A model generated the notes under the pieces. The model did no database searches. It was not told the origin of the DNA and saw nothing but the letters and a program-made list of their open reading frames with translations. The translations under genes were made by a program, and so were the position numbers. Shown one piece after another: positions 18,759 to 28,551 of a stretch of DNA of 64,000 bases. This DNA is from Bacillus sp. FJAT-42315 (GTDB taxonomy: Bacteria > Bacillota > Bacilli > Bacillales > Domibacillaceae), in the NCBI RefSeq assembly GCF_002797375.1, contig NZ_KZ454941.1, forward strand, positions 1,373,191-1,437,190. Direction: 5' to 3'. How positions within the stretch are numbered: position 1 is the first letter of the stretch; the number at the start of each line of letters is the position of its first letter.

Positions 18759-19787
18759 GTGAAAGTAGAGGATTTTGATTTTTATCTTCCTGAAGAGCTA
18801 ATTGCCCAGACGCCTTTAAAAGAGCGGGCTGAAAGTCGATTAATGGTATTGAATAAAGAAACAGGAGATATTCAGCATCAAGTGTTTAAGCAAATTACTG
18901 ATTTTCTAGAGCCAGGAGACTGCCTCGTTCTTAATGATACGCGTGTTTTACCGGCACGTTTGTATGGTGTGAAAGCAGAAACTGGTGCTAAAATCGAAGT
19001 CTTGCTTTTGAAGCAAGAAGAGGAGGATCGCTGGGAGACGCTTGTGAAGCCAGCGAAGCGAATTAAAGAAGGCAGCGTGATTTCCTTCGGCGATGGTCGA
19101 TTGACAGCTACTTGTGTAGCAGAAAAAGATCATGGTGGCCGCATTCTTGAATTTTCGTATGAGGGTATTTTTTATGAGGTGCTAGAGGAGCTTGGTGAAA
19201 TGCCGCTTCCGCCTTATATTAAAGAACAGCTAGATGAGCAAGAGCGCTATCAAACGGTGTTTGCGAAGGAACGTGGTTCAGCAGCGGCACCAACAGCAGG
19301 GCTTCATTTTACCGAAGAGCTATTAGGTGACATTCGTGCGAAAGGTGTGTATATTACCTTTATTACGCTTCATGTTGGACTTGGTACGTTTCGCCCAGTT
19401 TCTGTAGAGACGATTGAAGACCATGAAATGCATTCGGAGTTTTATCAAGTGTCAGAAGAAACGGCTCGTTTAATTGAGGATGTAAAAGCGAAAGGTGGCC
19501 GCGTCATTAGTGTAGGCACGACATCGACTCGAACGCTAGAAACGGTTGCTCGTGATCACGGTGGAAAGATTGAAGCGGCGAGCGGTTGGACGGATATTTT
19601 CATTTATCCAGGCTTTCAGTTTCAAGCGATTGATGGCATGATTACGAATTTCCATTTGCCAATGTCGACGCTCATTATGCTCGTAAGTGCGCTTGCGGGT
19701 AAAGAGCATGTCATGAAGGCGTATGAAGAGGCTGTAGCAAGAGAATATCGCTTTTTCAGCTTTGGCGATGCGATGTTAATTAAGTAA
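18759..19787 (+). CDS. queA: QueA, SAM:tRNA ribosyltransferase-isomerase
   Basis: Adds the epoxy-cyclopentanediol precursor from SAM to preQ1 in tRNA during queuosine synthesis. Conserved segments: [40 protein letters not shown] and [12 protein letters not shown] at 18759 (MKVEDFDF) matches the usual family N-terminus and has AGGGATGA upstream; an ATG nine bases earlier is the alternative. It is followed by tgt, the preceding enzyme of the pathway. Confidence 0.95.
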   Translation: MKVEDFDFYLPEELIAQTPLKERAESRLMVLNKETGDIQHQVFKQITDFLEPGDCLVLNDTRVLPARLYGVKAETGAKIEVLLLKQEEEDRWETLVKPAKRIKEGSVISFGDGRLTATCVAEKDHGGRILEFSYEGIFYEVLEELGEMPLPPYIKEQLDEQERYQTVFAKERGSAAAPTAGLHFTEELLGDIRAKGVYITFITLHVGLGTFRPVSVETIEDHEMHSEFYQVSEETARLIEDVKAKGGRVISVGTTSTRTLETVARDHGGKIEAASGWTDIFIYPGFQFQAIDGMITNFHLPMSTLIMLVSALAGKEHVMKAYEEAVAREYRFFSFGDAMLIK

Positions 19788-19802
19788 TAGGGAAGGAGCT
19801 AA

Positions 19803-20948
<1,146 letters not shown>

Positions 20949-20978
20949 TTTCAATCGTGCTCAGAAAGGGGTGAGATT

Positions 20979-21242
20979 ATGCAACAAATTATCATGATTT
21001 TATTGATGTTCGTTTTGTTTTACTTCTTGCTTATCCGTCCGCAGCAAAAGCGTCAAAAAGCGGTGGCACAGATGCAAAGTAGTTTGCAAAAAGGCGACAA
21101 GATCGTTACAATCGGTGGTCTTCACGGCTTTATCGATGCGATTGACGAAGGAACAGTCGTGATTAAATGTGGAGATGGTAGCCGTCTTACATACGATCGT
21201 AATGCGATTCGTGAAGTAGTAGAGAAATCAACAACTGTATAA
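20979..21242 (+). CDS. yajC: YajC, Sec translocase accessory subunit
   Basis: 87-residue single-span protein that associates with SecDF. One N-terminal helix followed by RPQQKRQKAVAQMQSSLQKG and the VTIGGLHG segment. Ribosome binding site AAAGGGG. Together with secDF 3.3 kb downstream it belongs to the export machinery. Confidence 0.95.
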   Translation: MQQIIMILLMFVLFYFLLIRPQQKRQKAVAQMQSSLQKGDKIVTIGGLHGFIDAIDEGTVVIKCGDGSRLTYDRNAIREVVEKSTTV

Positions 21243-21248
21243 GTTGAA

Positions 21249-21280
21249 GAAAGCGTCCTCCGAATAGGAAGGGCGCTTTT
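21249..21280 (+). terminator. terminator after yajC
   Basis: Stem AAGCGTCCT/AGGGCGCTT with one wobble pair, followed by TTTTCATTTG. Confidence 0.7.
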
Positions 21281-21303
21281 CATTTGTTTTTCAAGAGAAG
21301 ATA

Positions 21304-21681
21304 TCAGTCCCTATGTTTAGACGATAAGTTGACTCCTAGAATTCCACCCATCATGGCCGTGATGATAAAGCAAAGGTGGTAGATCAATTGCTCCCAGTGA
21401 AATGGAGCTTGATAGCCAAGCGATTGATAAGAAAACATAGTTAGGGTGTACAAGAGCCCGGTTAGTCCACCAGTCATCCAGCCCTTTCTTCCAGCCAATT
21501 TTCCTGATATAAATCCTCCGATAAACAAGGCGATAAAAGAGATGATGGTAATGGTCAATTGTACGGAAGGTTCCGTTAATGAGCTCCAACGTAAAATAGA
21601 AGCAAAGACGAAACTGCACAGAATGGCAATGATAAAGATCACGATTGTTCCATACATCACACCATAACTAAATGACTTCAT
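21304..21681 (-). CDS. TIGR04086 family four-helix membrane protein (YrzE-like)
   Basis: 125-residue integral membrane protein with four predicted helices and the glycine-rich FIGGFISGKLAGRKGWMTGGLTG, typical of TIGR04086 proteins. It occupies the place of yrzE in B. subtilis, between yajC and a DUF421 gene. Function unknown. Strong ribosome binding site AAAGGAGGAAG on the minus strand. Confidence 0.85.
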   Translation of the reverse strand: MKSFSYGVMYGTIVIFIIAILCSFVFASILRWSSLTEPSVQLTITIISFIALFIGGFISGKLAGRKGWMTGGLTGLLYTLTMFSYQSLGYQAPFHWEQLIYHLCFIITAMMGGILGVNLSSKHRD

Positions 21682-21766
21682 TTTTCTTCCTCCTTTTATT
21701 CTTCATGTTTTTTTCGATTAGTGACCATACTATATGTACAGACGATTGAACATGAAGGGGATGTAT

Positions 21767-22408
21767 ATGGTTTACTTGACAATTGGTTTTCGGGCGGTAT
21801 TTCTGTATATCGTTATTTTATTTGTGTTTCGGTTAATGGGACGAAGGGAAATTGGCGAGCTTAGCATACTCGACTTAGTCGTTTTTTTAATGATCGGTGA
21901 AATGGCGGTCATTGCGATCGCAGAACCAAAGGAACCGCTCATGTACGCTCTTTTGCCGATTTTTATTTTAGTCGTGGTTCAAATTCTTTTTGCTTACGCC
22001 TCTTTGAAAAGTAAAAAATTTCGAGAGATGATCGATGGTACACCAGAAATCATTATTAATAAAGGGAAAATTAATGAGCAAGCGATGAGGAGACACCGCT
22101 ATAATTTTCATGACCTTCTTTTACAAATGCGAGAAAAGGATATTCGTCATATTGATCAAGTGGAATATGCCATTTTAGAGCCATCAGGCAGCTTATCGAT
22201 TTTGCAAAAAGAAAATAAAAGAGAAAGCGGAACGTTTACTTTACCGCTCATACTCGATGGTGAGATTCAGCATGAGCATTTACAAACAATCGGACAAACA
22301 GAACAATGGTTGTTGAAAGCGTTAAAAAAGAGAGGCTACCATGAAGTGACGAGCATCTCGTTTTGTAGCTTTCACGACGGTCGATTTTATATAGATGAAA
22401 AAGATTGA
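21767..22408 (+). CDS. DUF421 membrane protein (YrbG-like)
   Basis: 213-residue protein with three N-terminal membrane helices, containing RLMGRREIGELSILDLVVFLMIGEMA, and a C-terminal soluble DUF421 domain with FHDLLLQMREKDI. The YetF/DUF421 family has been implicated in spore envelope and membrane functions, but no activity is established for this member. AAGGGG six bases before the ATG at 21767 decides against the in-frame ATGs further upstream. Confidence 0.85.
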   Translation: MVYLTIGFRAVFLYIVILFVFRLMGRREIGELSILDLVVFLMIGEMAVIAIAEPKEPLMYALLPIFILVVVQILFAYASLKSKKFREMIDGTPEIIINKGKINEQAMRRHRYNFHDLLLQMREKDIRHIDQVEYAILEPSGSLSILQKENKRESGTFTLPLILDGEIQHEHLQTIGQTEQWLLKALKKRGYHEVTSISFCSFHDGRFYIDEKD

Positions 22409-22410
22409 CC

Positions 22411-23946
22411 TTATTTTTTAAAGCGGAATTTTTCCATATCTTGTTTTGTGATCAGTCCTAATAGAAGGGCAAACAGTGTGTAGATAGTGGCTGTAAATGT
22501 TCCTCCTGCAAGTAAATAGAAAGGTCCGTGTGCTTTTTCTGCTAGAAAATGATTCATCCAGTCGCTCAAAAAGAAAATAGTGACCAATACCACTAGAAAT
22601 TTGCCTAATTGCCGCAAATCAAGTGAGAGCGATATTTGTTTAAAGACACTCGCTAAATGTAGCAAAGTCACTAGTAACATACCGACTGCCATACCGAGTG
22701 CCGCTCCGTATATTCCAAATTGCGGCTGAGAAGCGAAGATATAAATGACAGCAAGCTTCACAACAGCACCAATCAAGCTGTTAACCATCGCTGTATTCGC
22801 TAAATTTAATGCTTGTAGTACCGCTTGCAGAGGACCTTGATAATAATAAAATAAAAAAAAGGGAGCTAATAGCTGAATAAAACGGGTGCCATTAGTAGAA
22901 TGATACATAAACTGCATCAGTGGTTCAGCGTATAAATATAACAGCAAGACGGCCAGCCCACCGGAAATTAAGCAAAATCGAAGTGCTTCTTGAATGCGAT
23001 GCTCAAGCAGACGATATTGCTTTTTCGTATAAGCTTCGCTAATTGCTGGAACGAGAGAAGTAGATAAGGCTAATGTCACAAATGATGGCAAAAACATAAC
23101 AGGCAAGGCGTACCCTGTTAACACTCCATATTCTTTTGTTGCAGTTATTGCAGCGACTCCCGCAATCGCTAAGCTATGCGTCACGACGATTGGTTCAAAA
23201 AACCAAGAAAGTGAACCGATCATACGACCACCAGTTGTTGGAATGGCTACTTCTAATAGCTCCTTTGCTGTTTCTTTTCCAGAATGAACGGCGGTAAAAA
23301 AACGCTTTCGTAGACGGAAGTTTTTTTTGATCTTAAACATCGTCAACAAATAAACGAGGGAAGCTAATTCACCAATAGCGGCTGCTGTCATAGCCCCTGC
23401 GGCTGCATATTCAATACCCAACGGTAGAAATTTCTTCGTTAAGACGACAATTAATAAAATGCGCGCAATCTGTTCAATGATTTGTGAATAGGCAGCGGGC
23501 TTCATATTTTGTTTTCCTTGGAAATAGCCTCTGAGAACAGAGGAGACGGCAATAATAGGAATAGTCGGCGTAATGGCTACTAATGGATAATATGTCCGCG
23601 GGTCCGTAAATAACACTTTTGATAAAGTAGGCGCCATCAATAATAAAAGTGGTGTGAAAATGAGAGACAATGAGAGTGTGATTGCTAGTGAGACAGCAAG
23701 AATCTTTTTGACCTTTCCTTGATTCCCCTCAGCTAAAGCGGCGGCAACACTTCTAGAAATGGCTACAGGGAGACCGAATTGTGTAATGGTGACGACTAAG
23801 ATGAAGGTGGGAAACACCATCATATAAAGACCTACACCTTCTTCTCCGATCAACCGGGCAACAACAATTCGATTAATAAACCCTAAAATTTTTGTAATAA
23901 ATATTGAGACCATTAAAATCATGGTTCCTTTTAAAAACTTCGACAT
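22411..23946 (-). CDS. spoVB: SpoVB, polysaccharide flippase for spore cortex
   Basis: 511-residue MATE/MVF-type transporter with about 14 predicted membrane helices. SpoVB is required for cortex formation and is regarded as a lipid II or oligosaccharide flippase. N-terminal MSKFLKGTMILMVSIFITKILGFINRIVVARLIG matches the family (shown in part: FITKILGFINRIVVARLIG). It converges tail to tail with the DUF421 gene, 2 nt apart, with no visible terminator between. Confidence 0.93.
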   Translation of the reverse strand: MSKFLKGTMILMVSIFITKILGFINRIVVARLIGEEGVGLYMMVFPTFILVVTITQFGLPVAISRSVAAALAEGNQGKVKKILAVSLAITLSLSLIFTPLLLLMAPTLSKVLFTDPRTYYPLVAITPTIPIIAVSSVLRGYFQGKQNMKPAAYSQIIEQIARILLIVVLTKKFLPLGIEYAAAGAMTAAAIGELASLVYLLTMFKIKKNFRLRKRFFTAVHSGKETAKELLEVAIPTTGGRMIGSLSWFFEPIVVTHSLAIAGVAAITATKEYGVLTGYALPVMFLPSFVTLALSTSLVPAISEAYTKKQYRLLEHRIQEALRFCLISGGLAVLLLYLYAEPLMQFMYHSTNGTRFIQLLAPFFLFYYYQGPLQAVLQALNLANTAMVNSLIGAVVKLAVIYIFASQPQFGIYGAALGMAVGMLLVTLLHLASVFKQISLSLDLRQLGKFLVVLVTIFFLSDWMNHFLAEKAHGPFYLLAGGTFTATIYTLFALLLGLITKQDMEKFRFKK

Positions 23947-24052
23947 TTTTCTCCCTGCCTTCTCAAAAAGGATGAATTGCTTTACAATATGATATATATG
24001 CTTAAAAGGTGGGCAAGCATGACAAGTTCATCAGTTCTTCTAGTTAAAGGGG

Positions 24053-24373
24053 ATGAGACGTTTGGGAGATAAACACCCTTACGAAGTGTATTATCAGCAG
24101 CTATTGCCGGTGTTAAAAAGTAAAGTAGAGGAGTTTCGTCTGTTAAATTATGGGACGATTGATGTTCCATCCTTATGGCAGTACTTAATACAAAAAAAGT
24201 GGAAAAAGCCAGAACAAGAAGTACATATTTATAAGCTAGTCGCTGATATTGTGTCAACGAAGGCCATCGATTATATGAATTTTGCCACAGTGGAAGCCTA
24301 TCGTTCACCTAATTGGCTAGAGGAAGTTAATCGCGAAGGGTTGCAAGAATTATTTCGTCCGAGAAAGCCATGA
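24053..24373 (+). CDS. comN: ComN-like post-transcriptional regulator
   Basis: 106-residue protein of the ComN (YrzD) family, which in B. subtilis influences comE operon mRNA through its interaction with DivIVA. Characteristic segment VKSKVEEFRLLNYGTIDVPSLWQYL-like sequence spans residues ~22-45. AAAGGGG abuts the ATG at 24053, so TTG at 24062 may be the true start. Lies between spoVB and secDF as in B. subtilis. Confidence 0.8.
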   Translation: MRRLGDKHPYEVYYQQLLPVLKSKVEEFRLLNYGTIDVPSLWQYLIQKKWKKPEQEVHIYKLVADIVSTKAIDYMNFATVEAYRSPNWLEEVNREGLQELFRPRKP

Positions 24374-24382
24374 GGCATAAAA

Positions 24383-24411
24383 TTGACACGAGTTATTTTC
24401 TGTTTCATAAT
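24383..24411 (+). promoter_or_regulatory. sigma-A promoter upstream of secDF
   Basis: TTGACA (24383-24388), 17-nt spacer, CATAAT (24406-24411). Confidence 0.7.
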
Positions 24412-24426
24412 AGTTTTGTTGAGGAA

Positions 24427-24454
24427 TTCTGGTATCCTTTTACCAGGATTTTTT
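24427..24454 (+). terminator. hairpin with T-run in the secDF leader
   Basis: TTCTGGTA pairs with TACCAGGA (8 bp, one wobble) and is followed by six T. It lies ~10 nt downstream of the predicted transcription start, so it could be an attenuator of secDF or simply the comN terminator. Confidence 0.55.
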
Positions 24455-24515
24455 AAATATTGTCGGGTATATTCCATATTTTTTAAGTTTTATATGACTA
24501 AGGAGGAACTACATA

Positions 24516-26777
24516 ATGGTAAAACGCAGCCGGATCGTAGCCTTTTTTCTTATCGTACTGTTATTAGCTAGTACGATTGGGCTTACGGCGAAGAACATCG
24601 TGAAGGATATTAAGCTCGGGCTAGACCTTCAAGGAGGGTTTGAAGTTCTTTATCAAGTCGAGCCGGTGAAAGGTGAGAAGATCACAAAAGAAATGGTCAC
24701 AGACACCGTTGATGCGCTAGATAAGCGGATTAACGTGCTAGGTGTTAGCGAACCGAATATTCAAGTAGAAGAAGGCAACCGTATTCGGGTGCAACTTGCG
24801 GGTGTAGAAGATCAAAATGAAGCGCGTGAGTTATTGTCCACTCAAGCGAATCTGACTTTCCGTGATGTTAATGACAAGCTCTTGATGGACGGAAAAGACG
24901 TTGTGGCCAGTGGTACGAAGCAATCATTTGATCAAAAAGGAAACCCAAGCATCGCTGTCAAGCTGAAGGATAAGAAGAAATTTAAAGAAGTGACAGAGCA
25001 TGTGTTAAGCTTAGCGCCGATGAACCAGATGGTCATTTGGTTGGATTTTGAAGAAGGAAAAGATTCCTATGTACAGGAAATTCAAAAGAAAGATCCGAAG
25101 TTTATCTCTGCAGCCACTGTCGGAGAAGTGTTTGATTCAAATGAAGTGGCGATTACAGGGACTTTCACTTTAGAAGAAGCGAAAAACTTGGCGTCGATCT
25201 TAAAGGCTGGTGCTTTACCTGTTAAATTGAAGGAGATTTATTCTACTTCGGTTGGCGCTTCATTTGGGGAAAAAGCCCTAGATCAGACAATTCTAGCTGG
25301 TATTGTAGGTATTGCGATCATTTTCTTATTTATGCTCTTCTATTACCGCTTGCCAGGCTTAATTGCTACGGTGACGTTGTCTGTTTATATTTATTTAATT
25401 TTATTAATTTTCGATTGGATGAACGGGGTATTAACGCTACCTGGTATTGCGGCCTTGATCCTTGGGGTTGGTATGGCAGTCGATGCCAACATCATTACGT
25501 ATGAACGAATTAAAGAGGAAATGAAAGTAGGTCGTTCGATTAAAGCGGCGTTTAAAGAAGGAAATAAAAACTCATTCTTAACGATTCTTGATGCGAACGT
25601 GACAACCGTTTTAGCCGGTGCCGTTCTGTTTTATTTCGGGGTAAGCTCGGTGAAAGGCTTTGCGACAATGCTCATGATTAGTATCGTTGTTAGCTTCTTA
25701 ACAGCGGTTTGGGGCTCACGTCTACTGTTAGGCTTGTTCGTTCAAAGTGGAATGTTGAACAATAAACCAGGCTGGTTCGGTGTCAGCAAAAAAGATATTA
25801 AAGACATTAGTGAAAGTTATGACACGCTAGACTTACCAACGAAATTCGATCGCTTTGATTTCGTGAAGCATCATCGTAAATTCTTTACTGCTTCAATGGT
25901 AGCAATCGTAGCGGGGATGATCGTTCTTAGTGTGTTCCGATTAAATCTTGGAATTGACTTCTCAAGCGGAACGCGCATGGAAGTGATGGCAAATAAACCA
26001 TTGACAGAAGCATCAGTAAAAGCAGAATTAGAAAAAGTTGGTTTAACCACTGACGATATTGTCATTTCAGGAGAAAAGAAAGACTTAGGAGTGACACGTT
26101 TTAAAGAACCACTGACACAACAAGAAATTGCGAAAGTAAAAGATCACTTTGCTAAGTTGTATGGTACTGAGCCAAATGTTAGTACTGTTTCCCCTGTCGT
26201 TGGGAAGGAATTAGCGAAAAATGCCATGATTGCTTTAGCGATTGCGTCTGTAGGAATCGTGTTATATGTTACTTTGCGCTTTGAAATCTACATGGCATTA
26301 GCAGCGATTATTGCGTTACTGCACGATGCGTTTTTCATTATCGCCTTCTTCAGTTTAACGCGTTTAGAAGTTGATATGACCTTTATCGCCGCCGTGTTAA
26401 CGATTATTGGTTACTCGATTAACGATACGATCGTGACGTTTGACCGGATGCGTGAAAACTTAGCGAAAAAGCGTAAAATCAAAACAGAACAAGAACTGGA
26501 AGATATCGTCAACCAAAGCTTGCGTCAAACATTAACGCGTTCAATCAACACCGTTTTAACAGTTGTCATCGCAGTTGTGGCGTTACTTGTTCTCGGAAGC
26601 AGTTCGATCTTGAACTTCTCAATTGCGTTATTAGTCGGCCTTATTTCAGGAACATACTCTTCCCTCTTCATCGCAGCTCAACTATGGCTCGTATGGAAGA
26701 AGAAAGAACTGAAGAAAAAAGGTACACTGATCACATACAAAGAGAAAAAACAATGGAGCGACGAACCGCAAGTGTAA
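24516..26777 (+). CDS. secDF: SecDF, fused protein-export membrane protein
   Basis: 753-residue fusion of SecD (1-~430) and SecF (~440-753), which uses proton motive force to pull secreted proteins out of SecYEG. Twelve helices are expected. Visible motifs are LGLDLQGGFEVLYQVE near the N-terminus, the DxNIxTYERIKEE-type segment GMAVDANIITYERIKEE in the SecD half and LGIDFSSGTRMEV and GYSINDTIVTFDRMREN in the SecF half. Ribosome binding site AAGGAGGAA. Confidence 0.97.
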   Translation: MVKRSRIVAFFLIVLLLASTIGLTAKNIVKDIKLGLDLQGGFEVLYQVEPVKGEKITKEMVTDTVDALDKRINVLGVSEPNIQVEEGNRIRVQLAGVEDQNEARELLSTQANLTFRDVNDKLLMDGKDVVASGTKQSFDQKGNPSIAVKLKDKKKFKEVTEHVLSLAPMNQMVIWLDFEEGKDSYVQEIQKKDPKFISAATVGEVFDSNEVAITGTFTLEEAKNLASILKAGALPVKLKEIYSTSVGASFGEKALDQTILAGIVGIAIIFLFMLFYYRLPGLIATVTLSVYIYLILLIFDWMNGVLTLPGIAALILGVGMAVDANIITYERIKEEMKVGRSIKAAFKEGNKNSFLTILDANVTTVLAGAVLFYFGVSSVKGFATMLMISIVVSFLTAVWGSRLLLGLFVQSGMLNNKPGWFGVSKKDIKDISESYDTLDLPTKFDRFDFVKHHRKFFTASMVAIVAGMIVLSVFRLNLGIDFSSGTRMEVMANKPLTEASVKAELEKVGLTTDDIVISGEKKDLGVTRFKEPLTQQEIAKVKDHFAKLYGTEPNVSTVSPVVGKELAKNAMIALAIASVGIVLYVTLRFEIYMALAAIIALLHDAFFIIAFFSLTRLEVDMTFIAAVLTIIGYSINDTIVTFDRMRENLAKKRKIKTEQELEDIVNQSLRQTLTRSINTVLTVVIAVVALLVLGSSSILNFSIALLVGLISGTYSSLFIAAQLWLVWKKKELKKKGTLITYKEKKQWSDEPQV

Positions 26778-26780
26778 AAA

Positions 26781-26926
26781 GAAAAGCGGAAGGCGCCGTT
26801 TAGCGACGTATGGACTGGAATGGTCCGCACGAGATAAAGGAAACACGATGAACGACAGTGAGTCGATGTTGACTTATCGCAAGGAGGAACATGGAAGTCC
26901 ACTAGTCGTTGGCGCCTGTAGCTGGA
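26781..26926. repeat. structured intergenic element after secDF
   Basis: A 146-nt segment folds on itself through three stacked stems in register: GGCGCC (26792) with GGCGCC (26911), AGCGAC with GTCGTT, and TGGACT with AGTCCA, enclosing a GATAA/TTATC stem. It has no ORF. The sequence style (AAAGCGGAAGGCGCC...GGCGCCTGTAGCTGG) resembles a dispersed repeat I recall from Bacillaceae genomes, but only one copy is in this window. Confidence 0.55.
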
Positions 26927-27000
26927 CAAACAAAGAAAAACGGAGCCAACTGTTCAGACACGACAAGCAAAATGCGAGTCGGCTTCAGCTAAAACATAGA

Positions 27001-27038
27001 AACGCGGTCAAAGTTTTTAATCTTTGACCGCGTTTTTT
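27001..27038 (+). terminator. strong terminator following the secDF intergenic element
   Basis: 13-bp perfect stem (ACGCGGTCAAAG and complement) with a run of six T. Confidence 0.9.
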
Positions 27039-27155
27039 CATGTGTATGAATACATATTCAAACTCTTAACCGATGAGATTATATCCTTTATTATATGGGT
27101 ATAGTATAATTTGAAATACCATGTGTCTTTACTTTTTAAGAAAGGTAGGGAATGT

Positions 27156-27455
27156 ATGAAAGGACAATTTAATTTATTATTAGGAGTAATTTTCGCACTT
27201 ATTATTTCTATTTTTGCTGTGATTAATGTAGATCCAGTGACGGTTAATTATTTGTTTGGTCAAGCGGAATGGCCGCTTGTGCTTGTGATTCTTTTTTCTG
27301 TCTTGATGGGTGGAATTATTTCTGTTTCATTAAGCGTATTCCGAACAATGGGTCTAAAAAGACAAAATAAAGTATTAGTCCATGAAATTGAACAGTTGAA
27401 AAAAAGAATACCTAACACGGCAAGTAAAGAAGTTGATCAAAAAGACCTGAAATAA
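27156..27455 (+). CDS. LapA-domain small membrane protein
   Basis: 99-residue protein with two membrane helices (~5-25 and ~40-62) separated by the NVDPVTVNYLFGQAEWPL segment of the LapA (DUF1049) family and ending in a basic coiled-coil tail. In other bacteria LapA proteins act in envelope or LPS assembly; the Gram-positive role is unknown. The frame is open from 27111, but GGTAGGG before the ATG at 27156 fixes the start. Confidence 0.8.
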   Translation: MKGQFNLLLGVIFALIISIFAVINVDPVTVNYLFGQAEWPLVLVILFSVLMGGIISVSLSVFRTMGLKRQNKVLVHEIEQLKKRIPNTASKEVDQKDLK

Positions 27456-27466
27456 GGTCTTTTTTT
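27441..27466 (+). terminator. terminator overlapping the lapA stop codon
   Basis: AAAGACCT/AGGTCTTT stem with T-run; the loop contains the TAA stop. Confidence 0.85.
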
Positions 27467-27552
27467 CGTCTGTAAGAGAGGAAGGAAACAAATTCTGCGC
27501 ATTGAAACCCGATTTTCCCTCTTGTATAATAAGAAGGTTGAGGGGTGACGAT

Positions 27553-27826
27553 ATGTTAAAACCAAAAACCCGTTGGATTGTTCGACAAACGGACGAGGAA
27601 ATGCGAGATCAATTATGTGAAAAGTTAGCGATAAGCCCATTGTTGGCTTCGTTACTTATTAACCGTGGCATTACTGATGAAGAGACTGCCCGGCATTTTT
27701 TATTTGATAAAGGCAACGATTTTCATGATCCCTTTTTACTAAAAGGAATGGCTGAAGCTGTTGAAAGAATTCGAGCAGCGATCAGCAATGAGGAGCCGAT
27801 TCTTATTTATGGTGATTATGACGCGG
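27553..27826 (+). CDS. recJ: RecJ exonuclease, exon 1 (interrupted by group II intron)
   Basis: N-terminal 91 codons plus one base of the single-strand-specific 5'-3' exonuclease RecJ, used in RecFOR recombination and mismatch repair. It starts at ATG behind GAGGGGTG and ends inside motif I: ILIYGDYDA followed by the first base of the next Asp codon. Beyond 27826 the frame runs into the intron and stops at 27841. Joined to exon 2 (30612-32698) it gives a 2361-nt frame, 786 residues, the same length as I recall for B. subtilis RecJ, and restores DYDADGVSSTSV exactly. The gene is functional only if the intron splices. Confidence 0.93.
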
Positions 27827-28551
27827 GTGCGACACGTTTCTAAGTGAAAAGCTTAGGCACCAGATTAATTTAGTTATCTGGGAGAACTGATTTCTTGATA
27901 GGTGGAATGATAGGGTAACGCCTTGAAACGCCTACTCTGATACTCCGACATGCTTTAGCTAAGGTTAAATAGTGAAGTATGAAGCTCGGTGAAGTCGGCA
28001 GAGAGATACCGTAAGTAAGTGAATACCTAGGAAGTAACTTGCACGAAAGCTGTCCAGAGGTGGATGGTGTATCCTATATGCCGGGAGTCCATAAAGTATC
28101 TATGGTTAGAATGTGCTGCATAAGCACTGACGAATCTCTGAATGTACGGGTCTAGACGTAGATGTTGCAGAAATGTAACAGGTGGCAGTGCTATCGTATG
28201 TGTGGGTAAGTAAGAATCTGGCGTTATGAAAGCCCATAGCTTGTTATAGGCAAGTTCAAGCATACAGGACTATAGGAGAAACCTAAGGATATATGGAAGG
28301 ATAGAGAAATCGGAACGTGGAAAGCGGAAGATGTGGAGGTATTAACCTACCTATGAAGCAGTTTGGTATATAAAGGGGAACCCTATTAAAACTGATTAAC
28401 TTTCCGTGAGAGTGGAGCTACAGTACCTATGAAGCCGTGATAATAAACGGTGGAGGGATAGGCTCTAGTCGGAACTTTCAAAGACTTATAAATGCATAAC
28501 AGACACAGATTCGAGTATGACTAAAAGAATCACCGCTTGAGAAAGGGGTTG

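Noticed and set aside
24383-24571. 62-codon ORF before secDF
   Set aside because: It spans the promoter, hairpin and start of secDF in another frame and has no ribosome binding site.
27831-27843. recJ as a pseudogene truncated at 95 residues
   Set aside because: The stop is within a structurally intact intron, and removing the intron restores the full reading frame exactly.
28027-28263. 78-codon minus-strand ORF within the intron 5' part
   Set aside because: Lies in group II domain I, whose conservation is structural; no coding signals.
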